A stretch of DNA of 64,000 nucleotides from positions 123,849 through 187,848 of the forward strand of contig CAIJRN010000034.1 in assembly GCA_903823115.1 (NCBI GenBank), in the 5' to 3' direction. This stretch comes from an uncultured cyanobacterium (lineage in GTDB: Bacteria > Cyanobacteriota > Cyanobacteriia > PCC-6307 > Cyanobiaceae). The notes under the pieces are model-generated. The model was not told the DNA's origin. It ran no database searches and worked only from the letters and a program-made list of their open reading frames with translations. Of the stretch, positions 1 through 7,150 are shown in pieces. The number at the start of each line of letters is the position of its first letter. Positions within the stretch are counted from its first letter, which is position 1. The position numbers and the translations under genes were made by a program.

Positions 1-275
1 CCTTTCGCAATGGCTTTGACACAGTGATTGGCCTCACGGCGATTGGCTCTGCGTAGGCTAATAATTCGCCTTACTGGCTCGCGATCAACAAAGGCTACAA
101 AAAAGAGTATGTCTTCAATTGGAGCCAAGGCAACCATCCTTGCTTCACAATAGTCAGCCCGATCATCAATCCAGACGAGTGCTGCGTCCCAGCTGAGGTC
201 AGCTGCGGCCGCCAAGGAGAGGCCGTGCTTGCTCAGATTGGTCGCGTCCTTGCCAGGGTCGAAATCGAACTCCAC
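1..275 (-). CDS. brnT: BrnT-family toxin, partial at left edge
   Basis: A reading frame from a GTG at 275 runs without a stop to the window edge (91 codons). Its start, VEFDFDPGKDATNLSKHGLS, and the later strings RADYCEARMVALAP and RRIISLRRANRREAN are the hallmarks of BrnT (DUF497) ribonuclease toxins: the N-terminal E-F-D-x-D-P-x-K box, the K-H-G element and the R-I-I-S-x-R-x-A-x-R-R-E tail. BrnT proteins are about 90 residues, so only the last few codons are missing. The BrnA antitoxin normally follows brnT and would lie just outside the window. The non-ATG start may cause automatic callers to miss it. Family assignment is strong; activity is not shown. Confidence 0.8.
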   Translation of the reverse strand, partial: MEFDFDPGKDATNLSKHGLSLAAAADLSWDAALVWIDDRADYCEARMVALAPIEDILFFVAFVDREPVRRIISLRRANRREANHCVKAIAK

Positions 276-433
276 ACTTTACCGTAGCTACGGAAAGGCG
301 GCCCGTCAACTTCGCCACAACAAGCGGCCTTTAGTTGGGCCTAACGCTGCCCCTGAGTGGCAGGCAAGGACTCTAGAGCGCGAGCCGGGAATCGGTGGTG
401 GCCTGTCCACTCAAGGGGCTTGTATCCGTTCAT

Positions 434-766
434 CTATGCCGTGACACTTCCCTGGAGTGCTTCCTGAACGAGCGTGTTGAGACTCTTTCCCTGAGCCTCG
501 GCAGTCATCGCTAATTTCTCGTGTAGTTCAGGCGGAATCCGAAGATTGAATTTGCCTGAAAAGTGTCTGCGGGGCTCGATTCCTTGCTCCTTGCAGACGT
601 CAAGAAAGACTTCCAATGACTTTTTGAACTCACGGCGAAGCTCATCTGGACTAGATCCATAGAAGTCCGCTCCTCCAGAAAGCCCAAGAATTTCCCCACG
701 AAATTGATCTGTTTCCTCGTCGTACTCAATTTTGGCGTGGTAGCCATCCACTTTCATCAGATTCAT
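434..766 (-). CDS. hicB: HicB-family antitoxin
   Basis: 110 residues. The N-terminal half (GYHAKIEYDEETDQFRGEI, LSGGADFYGSSPDELRREF) is the degraded RNase-H-like HicB fold; the C-terminal half (FNLRIPPELHEKLAMTAEAQGKSLNTLVQEAL) is a ribbon-helix-helix/Arc-type DNA-binding segment. HicB binds and neutralises the HicA ribonuclease and usually represses its own operon. The start overlaps the stop of the upstream hicA by four bases (763-766), so the two are translationally coupled. The toxin-first order is typical of hicAB. Both the inhibitor fold and the DNA-binding tail look intact. Confidence 0.9.
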   Translation of the reverse strand: MNLMKVDGYHAKIEYDEETDQFRGEILGLSGGADFYGSSPDELRREFKKSLEVFLDVCKEQGIEPRRHFSGKFNLRIPPELHEKLAMTAEAQGKSLNTLVQEALQGSVTA

Positions 767-1017
767 GGTGTCACTCCGTGTTCTTCAAACCACTTGCGGA
801 TTGAAGCAACAGCACCCTTGTCTGTATCGGGCGAGGGATGGGGTCTGTGGAAGACCCTGACTTCGCCAAACAGAACGACCGCGACTCGGCTGCCCGCCCT
901 TTCACTGACATCCCCACCAAGCTCCTGAAACAGGGCTTCGATGTCCCTCCACGGCAAGCTGCCGCTTATGGGACGGGAGAAGATCAGCTCAAGAGTGCGC
1001 TGGTGCTTCCGCTTCAT
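763..1017 (-). CDS. hicA: HicA-family mRNA interferase toxin
   Basis: 84 residues, normal for HicA. It has the small dsRNA-binding-like fold: an N-terminal helix (HQRTLELIFSRPISGSLPWRDIEALFQELGG), a core strand segment and the C-terminal HPSPDTDKGAVASIRKWFEEHGV stretch. The conserved catalytic His of the family corresponds to the H in the HRPHPSP segment, in the position of the usual F-H-x-PH-P motif. HicA cleaves mRNA when HicB is lost. It is followed directly by hicB with a four-base overlap. A short hexamer tandem repeat lies just upstream (1089-1112) in the presumed promoter. Confidence 0.87.
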   Translation of the reverse strand: MKRKHQRTLELIFSRPISGSLPWRDIEALFQELGGDVSERAGSRVAVVLFGEVRVFHRPHPSPDTDKGAVASIRKWFEEHGVTP

Positions 1018-1088
1018 CCCAGGATAGTACTGCCCCTCGGTACCAGATGCGGCTTCCGGTCAACGGCTTGCTGGATACGGATAAGGTT

Positions 1089-1112
1089 CAGCATCAGCAT
1101 CAGCATCAGCGC
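1089..1112. repeat. Hexamer tandem repeat upstream of hicA
   Basis: Four consecutive CAGCAT-type units, the last ending CAGCGC, lie about 70 bp upstream of the hicA start on the promoter side. Repeats of this kind can alter promoter spacing by slippage, but no promoter elements can be placed with confidence, so any regulatory role is inference. Confidence 0.6.
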
Positions 1113-1161
1113 TTACCATCACCTGGCCGCCGAGAGAATGGCTACGTTCTGCTCAATGGCA

Positions 1162-1458
1162 TCAGTGCGTAACAGGTGGAGGCTCAGGTGAATGGCATGG
1201 TTGGAAAGTGCTCTTCGCTCTCAGCGGAAACCTCTCAGGATGGCGTATCGACTCAACAGATAAGTCAACGTCCAAAGCAGGCCAATGGAGATGATCGGCC
1301 GTCGGTCGCAGGACATTAAGGATCTGCTGTATAGTGGCCGACCTGAACCAGGGAAAATCTGAATAAGGCAGAGCTAGCTCTTCATCGTCAATGAGTATCC
1401 AGATGCAATGACCGGATACATTGGTTACCTCAGCCCCTAAAGTGGTTGTTCCAGGCAT
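1162..1458 (-). CDS. DUF2442-family protein
   Basis: 98 residues with the DUF2442 pattern: an N-terminal strand (EVTNVSGHCIWILIDDEELALPYSDFPWFRSAT) followed by a helix (IQQILNVLRPTADHLHWPALDVDLSVESI) carrying the usual H-L-x-W-P-x-L-D element. Function is not known; DUF2442 proteins are often encoded with DUF4160 proteins and have been suggested to be toxin-antitoxin-like. Here the DUF4160 gene lies immediately upstream and overlaps the start by 29 bases, supporting a two-gene operon. The C-terminal tail (STFQPCHSPEPPPVTH) is not part of the family core. Confidence 0.75.
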   Translation of the reverse strand: MPGTTTLGAEVTNVSGHCIWILIDDEELALPYSDFPWFRSATIQQILNVLRPTADHLHWPALDVDLSVESIRHPERFPLRAKSTFQPCHSPEPPPVTH

Positions 1459-1669
1459 TGATGATCTCCTGTTGGCGTGACTCGACCAGGCGCTCTGCGT
1501 CTTTAGCCTTTGCTGAGCTTAGCCCAATGTTGTGTGCGAGTTCGATGGTCGGCCTGAGCCAGAACTTCGCCTCACCATCTGGATGACTGACATGTATATG
1601 AATACGGCTTTCCTCTCGAGAGAAGAAGAAAAAACGAAATTCGCCATCCCGGAAGACTGTTGGTGACAA
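1430..1669 (-). CDS. DUF4160-family protein
   Basis: 79 residues beginning SPTVFRDGEFRFFFFSREES followed by RIHIHVSHPDGEAKFWL, the diagnostic DUF4160 signature (P-T-V-x-R-x-G-x-x-F-F-F-F-S-x-E and the H-x-H-V segment). The start used is a TTG at 1669, because the family normally begins with the short M-S-P-T-V segment and no ATG fits. It overlaps the downstream DUF2442 gene, its common partner. The pair sits between hicAB and a broken restriction gene, in keeping with a mobile defence/toxin-antitoxin role, but no activity is established for this family. Confidence 0.75.
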   Translation of the reverse strand: MSPTVFRDGEFRFFFFSREESRIHIHVSHPDGEAKFWLRPTIELAHNIGLSSAKAKDAERLVESRQQEIINAWNNHFRG

Positions 1670-1876
1670 GCAGGCTCCCCTATTAGTTCGTCAGCATAGC
1701 CTCGTTCCCAGTGCGGTGACAGGACAGCAGCTGCAGCGACAAGTCATTGATGCTCAGAATTCGGGCTGGACCCGGAACGGCTGTCCGCATCTTTCCAACG
1801 CTCGCCATCACCAGGTCGCAAGGAGCCTGGGAGGAAAACATATAGTGAACGGAGGAGGCCCTGGTGCATGGCGGTG

Positions 1877-2809
1877 TTAGGTAGCCTCCTCATCGAAGTA
1901 ATCACTATCAATTTTGGGAATACGCAAAACACGTGCGTTGACTCCAATCTCATGGTCAATCATCAAACCTTAGAGACGTAGGCCGTCAACAAGGACGATT
2001 CCCTCAACAGAGCGGGCAAAATCCAATGCCTGCGCAGTATATGTCGATGTGGTAATAAAGACTCCTTTTCTGGCTTTATGTCCCGCCAGTGCGCCGTAAA
2101 AAGCCTGCAAATCTGGTCTGCCAACACTGCTCTGCCAACGTTTTGCTTGAACATAGACTTTTTCTAATCCAAGTCTATCCAGAGAGATCACCCCATCAAT
2201 CCCACCGTCGCCTACACCGCCAACCCTTTGCAGATCTGTCCGGTTTGTTCCGTATCCCATAGCATGAAGCAGATCAAGCACTATGGTCTCAAAGAAAGAA
2301 GGAGAAACATTTCCGAGAAGCTCAAGCAGCTCTGATTCTGCTGTCTGTCTGATCTCGCGAAGTGCCTCCCCAAGTCGGTCGTCTGGGCTAGCAACAGGTG
2401 ATGAAATAACGGAAAGCTCTTCCTGGTCATGTCCGCGCTGATCCCCATTCTCAGGCTGGGGCCTCAGCCTAACACCGATATATCCCATCGCCAACTCGGT
2501 TGAAGTCTGAGTTGAGAATGGTTCAGTATGTGACGCCAGAAAATCAAGGCCTTCCTTGGTGATCTTCCATGTGCCTCTCCTTGGGCTACTCGACAATCCC
2601 GCACGCTTTAGCCTGTCGTGAGCCCAGCCTGTACGATTCTTGTAAATAAGCTGTGCTCCGCTTGGCAAAAGCTCTTGTCTATCTTCATCGGCGACGCAAA
2701 GAACATCTGCAGCGGCTTCGTGGGCATCTTTGGCAGATACACCCTCAGGATGTATAGCGAGATACCTGAGCACGGGCTCGATGAACAGATCGTATGTGGG
2801 GACAGCCAT
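1877..2809 (-). pseudogene. mrr: Mrr-like restriction endonuclease, split by an in-frame stop
   Basis: The open part (1970-2809, 279 residues) has an N-terminal Mrr_N winged helix (about 1-95; YDLFIEPVLRYLAIHPEG) and a C-terminal Mrr catalytic domain (about 150-279) with GGIDGVISLDRLGLEKVYVQAKRW-type spacing; the visible D and QAK residues are the PD-(D/E)XK-like active site. Translation stops at a TAA (1970-1972) after VEGIVLVDGLRL, but the same frame continues with LMIDHEIGVNARVLRIPKI and DSDYFDEE to a stop at 1877, which is the normal Mrr C-terminus. A single nonsense change therefore removes about 28 residues. The active-site motif survives, so residual activity cannot be excluded. Mrr enzymes cut modified DNA. 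Confidence 0.85.
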
Positions 2810-3135
2810 GGATCCATGGTACCGACCGCCGGCTTGCTGGTCTACCTAACGCTCCAGATCAGAAGCGGAGAGGCATCACGAGGATTGTTGGCAACTTCTT
2901 GCACCCGTCTTCTGCATCTGGATGTTAGACGCGAGGAGCAAGGCAACTTGGAGTTAAATTATTGTGCCGCCATTGACGAGGTTTTGGATTGCTTTGCGAA
3001 TGGCGATCTTCCTGCCACTTGCAGCAATCAAACCTCATGACCGCAACTGAAGAATTGCACTAATCAAATTTAGATTCAACAATTCAAGAAATACGTCTGT
3101 ATTTGTGTTTATGTTTAATCAAAGTGTTGTGAGGC
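2810..3135. other. Intergenic, no gene seen
   Basis: The stretch between the Mrr gene and the membrane protein becomes AT-rich towards 3135. An open frame on the plus strand (2618-3040) overlaps mrr antisense and has no family signature. I see no RNA gene or repeat. Confidence 0.5.
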
Positions 3136-3573
3136 TTATTGCCTTAAGAATAGAAATAGTATGTGTATAAAATAAATGGCTATAGACCATGATGAAATTG
3201 CGATCAGCCAATCTGTCAGTTTCTTTGGAGATCGTAAACTAAACATTGCGCCTAATAGGAAACCAGACAAAGCAAGCAAGCTAGTCATAACTGAGAGAAC
3301 AAAGTCTGGATCAGCTTTAATGAGCTGGCTGCCAAAGATCCCTTCGTCAATAACAGCAAGAAAAAGGAAGAAGTTAAAAAGATACAAGCAGTAGAAAAAA
3401 AGCTTTTCAACAGTCTTTAATAGAGCATAACGTGAACCAATCCTAGCTAGAGCGCGGCTTGCCGCTGGAGTCATTAGGTTTGCGAGAATCGAAAGAAATA
3501 TGCTAAGTATGCAATTTCGCCAGAACTCTTGCGAAGATAGCTGCGACGATAGTATTTGCAATAGCCCGTTCAT
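3136..3573 (-). CDS. Hypothetical membrane protein
   Basis: 145 residues, unrecognised. Four hydrophobic segments are visible: about 17-35 (NCILSIFLSILANLMTP), 55-75 (LFFYCLYLFNFFLFLAVI), 90-110 (FVLSVMTSLLALSGFLLGAMF) and 122-143 (WLIAISSWSIAIYFIHILFLF). The coding sequence and surroundings are markedly richer in A+T than the rest of the window, which points to recent acquisition. It stands alone between the broken mrr and the hsdM remnant, so it may be cargo of the same island. No domain can be named; that it is coding rests on the coherent membrane pattern and composition. Confidence 0.55.
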   Translation of the reverse strand: MNGLLQILSSQLSSQEFWRNCILSIFLSILANLMTPAASRALARIGSRYALLKTVEKLFFYCLYLFNFFLFLAVIDEGIFGSQLIKADPDFVLSVMTSLLALSGFLLGAMFSLRSPKKLTDWLIAISSWSIAIYFIHILFLFLRQ

Positions 3574-3689
3574 GATTGATGAATCTATGATTTCGAATGG
3601 AGCGGATGAACTTGCTGAATAAGTGCAAACCTAGCGTGGTGATGATGACAGAGTCTAACTCTTGATTGGGCGGTTCGGTGAACCACCAT

Positions 3690-4002
3690 CACCCGGCCGT
3701 TCCTTGCCGCGAACCATAGCGAAAAGAGTTGGCGAGGTGGTCCGAAGGCATGGTGCTGCATGGGATTTGCTTCTTGTCCACCAATCTCTGGCCTTGGTTC
3801 TCGGGTCTGATAAGCAACTGTTCACGATGAACCTGGTCGTGGGCGTGGTCAAAGTGAAAATCAACGGCAGGATCTAGTTCTTGTCGATCGGCCCATCCTT
3901 GGCGCCGCGAATCGAGCAGGTTGTATCCCTGATCCAGGATTGCAGCGATTTGTCTTTGGGTTCCGCCTTGCTGGTCTTGCCGCCGCGGCCCCGGCTGCGC
4001 AT
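3690..4002 (-). pseudogene. hsdM: Remnant of type I restriction methyltransferase HsdM (N-terminus)
   Basis: From an ATG at 4002 the minus strand reads MRSRGRGGKTSKAEPKDKSL then QSWIRDTTCSIRGAKDGP. HsdM/N-6 DNA methylases begin with the same kind of segment (S-L-x-x-W-I-W-D-A-A-C-x-I-R-G-A-K-D-A-P). A TAG interrupts at 3874-3876, after which ILPLIFT continues in the same frame, matching the family's Y-I-L-P-L-I-F-x-K-R segment. Beyond this the similarity breaks into other frames and disappears. No S-adenosylmethionine or NPPF motif remains, so the gene is dead. A further acidic frame just upstream (4152-4024) may belong to the same lost locus. Confidence 0.6.
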
Positions 4003-4202
4003 CGCGATCCCTCGGGCCACCAGCTACACCTTCACCTCTTCGTCGATCGCTTCGTCCCAGCCCAGTGCCTGCCTCAGAACCGGTTTCTTCACGGGGCTGC
4101 CGCTCTGGTCCAGGGCTTCAAGGTCGTCGTCTGGCAGCTCCTGATCGGCCATCGTTGCGCTGGGGCATCGCCCGCCAGGCACCAGCGCCCAAGGGACAGT
4201 TG

Positions 4203-4823
4203 GTGGCACCTCTCTGTGGGGCCTCCCCGCCCGGAGTCCCGCGCGCTTCACCGTCACCCGCTGATTCTGTGGCCCCTGTCAGCCTCGCCGACGACCCGCC
4301 ACCCGGCGCCGGTCAGGAGCCTGCGATTCCGCCAGAATCGTCCCCAACACCAAGCTCCTGGCCAGGCCTGGATCGCCTCGGCTACACCCAGGCCATCGGC
4401 GGCCTGGCCCTCGGCCTGATCGCTCTGTTCTCCTCCTATGACCACATCACCGTCGCCGGCCGCACCCTCCAGCTCCAGCAGCAATGGGGCGTCGCCTTCA
4501 TCGTTGCCTCGGTGGCGATCATTCTTGTCGATGCTCAACTGGCGACGCGATCCCGACTACGAGTGGCGCATGAACGCGCTCGAGATCAATATTCAGTGTA
4601 CCGAGATCGATATTCAGCGAACCGAGAGCGATATCGAGCAAGTCGAGAGAGAAACCGAGCAGCTCAAGCAAGAGAACGCCAGAGAGAGAGCTTTGAGCGC
4701 CTCGATCAGGCGGCTCTGCTTTCCGCCCGAATCCAGCTCGATCCCTCAGGCAGCAATCGAGCCCGACTGCGGGCCTTCCTCACCCTGATGGGCCAGCGCC
4801 AGCTGGACGACCGGGACCTTTGA
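4203..4823 (+). CDS. Membrane-anchored coiled-coil protein, unrecognised
   Basis: About 206 residues if read from a GTG at 4203, which follows AAGGGA at a suitable distance; an upstream ATG at 4065 is also in frame but overlaps the hsdM remnant region and adds low-complexity sequence. Seen: a proline-rich N-terminus (1-55), two hydrophobic segments (about 62-78 and 95-110), then a highly charged helix (about 115-165; RDRYSANRERYRASRERNRA) and a C-terminal segment (ARIQLDPSGSNRARLRAFL). The charged helix is encoded by degenerate 21-bp repeats. A second frame (4438-4788) also gives a clean heptad pattern over the repeats, but lacks coherent flanks, so I prefer this frame. Function unknown; a membrane-tethered coiled coil is likely. 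Confidence 0.6.
   Translation: MAPLCGASPPGVPRASPSPADSVAPVSLADDPPPGAGQEPAIPPESSPTPSSWPGLDRLGYTQAIGGLALGLIALFSSYDHITVAGRTLQLQQQWGVAFIVASVAIILVDAQLATRSRLRVAHERARDQYSVYRDRYSANRERYRASRERNRAAQARERQRESFERLDQAALLSARIQLDPSGSNRARLRAFLTLMGQRQLDDRDL
4582..4665 (+). repeat. Four degenerate 21-bp coding repeats
   Basis: Units begin at 4582, 4603, 4624 and 4645, each starting GAGA; units 1 and 2 differ at only three bases. The 21-bp period equals seven codons, the coiled-coil heptad, and is open in two plus-strand frames. It lies inside the coiled-coil gene. Confidence 0.8.
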
Positions 4824-5185
4824 AGCCGGCCAGGTTGCCGTGGGGCCGATTGCTTGATTGCCGGTGATCGATCAGAACAATCCAACCAGAAACAAGTGGT
4901 GCGGATGGTTCAGAAGCTCGGCTGCCGGGCTATGCGTGAGTCTGGCCACCTGGTCATGGCCAGTGGTCTGCGCCGTCTGGCGATTCCCTGTCAGCTGACC
5001 TCTAGTCCGAGACCTCGATCCGCTGCTGCTGCCCTGCAATCCGGCAATCCGGCAATCGCTCCAGGCAGACAGAAGCCCCAGACCATGAAGATCTGGGGCC
5101 GCTGTGGTTCTGTGGACGAATATCAGGCTGCAGCCGTGTCTGGATCAGGCCATGAGCCGATCAGATCCGGTCGCCTGGCCTCAGC
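4824..5185. other. Intergenic with short direct repeats and a hairpin
   Basis: Between the coiled-coil gene and the convergent DUF3155 gene. It holds a short tandem ATCCGGCA repeat near 5037-5055 and the hairpin at 5075-5099. No gene is supported. Confidence 0.6.
5075..5099 (-). terminator. Hairpin, probable terminator of the DUF3155 gene
   Basis: A perfect 8-bp stem (GCCCCAGA at 5075-5082 pairing with TCTGGGGC at 5092-5099) with a 9-base loop lies about 90 bp beyond the DUF3155 stop. It has no long T-run, so intrinsic termination is only probable; it could act in both directions between the two convergent genes. Confidence 0.5.
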
Positions 5186-5557
5186 TCAGACGAAGGCGTA
5201 CTCGTACTCCTCCATTTCCTCCCAGTCGTCGGCCGCCATCGATTCGAGGCCCTCGAACAGGACGTCTTCACCGATGCGATCGACGATCAGCCGCAGGGAG
5301 GGGAACAGGAAGTGATTTTCCTCGGCGTACTGGGCACTGAACAGACCCTTTTCACCCCAGAAGAAGCGGTCGGTGGTGTGCTCGTTGCGACGGACGTTCA
5401 GGATCGCCGGAGCCATCAGCTCGGACTCGGCGATGTAGCGCCGGGCTGCGGTGACAGGTTTGTGGGCACCGGTTTCGAGATTGAAGGTGGGCACATGGGC
5501 GAGAACCCTTTGGCCGGCCAGACGACGGCGGCTGATCCGCTTGCGCTTCTTGGACAT
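5186..5557 (-). CDS. DUF3155 domain protein
   Basis: 123 residues from the ATG at 5557; an in-frame upstream extension to 5701 is rejected because it is low-complexity and because MSKKRKRISRRRLAGQRVL is the usual N-terminus of this cyanobacterial family. Seen: a very basic N-terminus, the KPVTAARRYIAE segment, and an acidic C-terminus (MAADDWEEMEEYEYAF). A purine-rich GGGAG precedes the start. DUF3155 is conserved in cyanobacteria without known function; the basic head and acidic tail would suit nucleic-acid or protein binding, which is inference. It is monocistronic. Confidence 0.8.
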   Translation of the reverse strand: MSKKRKRISRRRLAGQRVLAHVPTFNLETGAHKPVTAARRYIAESELMAPAILNVRRNEHTTDRFFWGEKGLFSAQYAEENHFLFPSLRLIVDRIGEDVLFEGLESMAADDWEEMEEYEYAFV

Positions 5558-6001
5558 GGAACGACTCCCTGGGGAGGAGAGGAGAGAGGTGAGGTGTGAG
5601 GAATGCGAGGGCTGGCGATCGCCGCGCCGGAGCACGAAGCCCTGGCGGCAACGAAAGTCGTGCCGAATCGAGGGACCGAAGCCCGACCGATCCACGCCCA
5701 TACGTTCTGTTGTCCTGCCACGGGTAAGCAGCAGATCGCTGACGGCGACACCGGGAACTGCTCACGCAGCTCCGGCGCTGCAGAGGGGCGCATCTCCCTC
5801 TGCTGTAGCCTTGACCGAAGGTTTTTGCAACCTTTGTGCGGCCTTGACCATCTCGCCAGTGACTTGCCTGCCCGGGTGGACTTGCGAAGTAGTGGTCGAT
5901 ACCAGGAGCTTAAAGCTTTTTTTAGGAATTTCGACACATCCTCGAGACATTTCTCTGAGGTCCCTGCCAGCAGCCTCTAGCGTCCGACCATTCAGCCGCC
6001 C
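5558..6001. other. Divergent intergenic region
   Basis: Lies between the DUF3155 gene and the histidine kinase, so it must carry promoters for both. An A+T-rich patch with a run of seven T (about 5910-5935) stands out against the GC-rich surroundings. No gene or RNA is recognised. Confidence 0.4.
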
Positions 6002-7150
6002 GTGATGCCAGTCTCCGAGCGGTTTCTCAGCCTGTTGGGTTTCCAGCTCAGCCAATTTGTCGATTGCGCCGATGTGCGCTCCCTGGTCGTCTACGTGACC
6101 CACCAGGAGGTTGAAGGCCATCCCACCCTGATGCCGGTGGGCCAGTGGCCCGCTGATGGCCGGGCCCTGGCGGCGCTGGAAGGGGACAGCCGGCTGCGGG
6201 TGCCCGCGGAGGAACGGCGCTGGCTGCCGTTGCGGGACCAGCAGCTGCTGCTGGGAGCCCTGCAGGTGGAGACCAGCAGTGGCACCTGGCCTGAGCCCCT
6301 GCGCCAACGCCTCCAGGCCGTGGCTCTCTGCCTCACCGAAGCCCTCAGCCTCGACCTGGAGCAGCGGCGGCTGCAGGCCCGCCTGGAACGCCAGGATGAA
6401 CAGCTGCGCCTGCTGGTGCATCAGCTGCGCAATCCACTCACGGCTCTGCGCACCTTCGGCCATCTGCTGCGCAGGCGCCTTGAGCAGGACAGTGACAACC
6501 GCTCCCTGGTGGAAGGCCTGCTGGCGGAGGAGCGCCAGCTCAACCGCTACGTGGATGCGATCAGCGATCTGGCCGGCGGCGAGGTGCTGATCGCGCCGAG
6601 CAGCAGCCCCCAGCCCTTGCTGCTGCCTCCGATGCTCACGGGGCCCGAGGGCCAGCCCCTGGCGGAACCGCTGGAACCGCTGCTGCAGCGCGCCGCGGCT
6701 ACCGCGGCCCTGCAGGGCCGCCACTGGCAGCGGCCCGAGCTGCTGCCGGAGTGGCGCGGCGATAGCGGCGCCGTGGCGGAGATCCTCGCCAACCTGCTGG
6801 AAAACGCCTTCCGCTACAGCCCCGCCGGCAGCGCCGTCGGCCTGCACGTGGGGCGGAGTTCAGGCGGCGGCCCGATTCTCACGGTCTGGGATGGCGGCCC
6901 GGCGATTTCAGCCGAAGAGCGGGAGCTGATCTTCGAGCGGGGCCGCCGTGGCAGCAGCGGCGCCCAGCGGCCCGGCACCGGCCTGGGATTGGCTCTGGCC
7001 CGGGACCTCGCCCGGGGCCTGGGGGGGGAGCTGGCGCTGTTGATCCCCCCCTGCCTCAGCGACCCGAGCCTGCCCCAGCAGGGCAATGCCTTCCGGCTCA
7101 GCCTGCCGCCGGGGCTGCAGACCGCACCAGCACCAGCAGCAGGGCGCTGA
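6002..7150 (+). CDS. Sensor histidine kinase, soluble
   Basis: 382 residues, GTG start followed by an in-frame ATG. There is no membrane segment. Residues 1-120 look like a GAF-type sensory domain; an amphipathic helix follows, then the HisKA dimerisation box with phospho-acceptor His140 in LLVHQLRNPLTALRTFG. The HATPase domain carries the N box (EILANLLENAFRYSP), G1 (WDGGP) and G2 (GTGLGLALARDLA). It resembles the soluble GAF kinases common in picocyanobacteria. No response regulator is adjacent, so its partner is unknown. Its 3' end overlaps the convergent cobS by 53 bases. Confidence 0.87.
   Translation: MMPVSERFLSLLGFQLSQFVDCADVRSLVVYVTHQEVEGHPTLMPVGQWPADGRALAALEGDSRLRVPAEERRWLPLRDQQLLLGALQVETSSGTWPEPLRQRLQAVALCLTEALSLDLEQRRLQARLERQDEQLRLLVHQLRNPLTALRTFGHLLRRRLEQDSDNRSLVEGLLAEERQLNRYVDAISDLAGGEVLIAPSSSPQPLLLPPMLTGPEGQPLAEPLEPLLQRAAATAALQGRHWQRPELLPEWRGDSGAVAEILANLLENAFRYSPAGSAVGLHVGRSSGGGPILTVWDGGPAISAEERELIFERGRRGSSGAQRPGTGLGLALARDLARGLGGELALLIPPCLSDPSLPQQGNAFRLSLPPGLQTAPAPAAGR

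Noticed and set aside
229..444. Plus-strand ORF of 71 codons
   Set aside because: Partly antisense to the brnT frame, with no family features.
1744..1959. 71-codon minus-strand ORF below mrr
   Set aside because: Overlaps the in-frame mrr C-terminal continuation in another frame and shows no signature.
2618..3040. 140-codon plus-strand ORF
   Set aside because: Antisense to mrr and without any signature; AT-rich end explains its openness.
4024..4152. Acidic minus-strand frame (MADQELPDDDLEALDQSGSP)
   Set aside because: Protein-like composition but only 42 codons, no family, and it overlaps the plus-strand gene; possibly part of the lost hsdM locus.
5762..6847. Long minus-strand ORF (361 codons)
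   Set aside because: Antisense shadow of the histidine kinase; Gln/Ala-rich low-complexity translation typical of GC-rich antisense frames.
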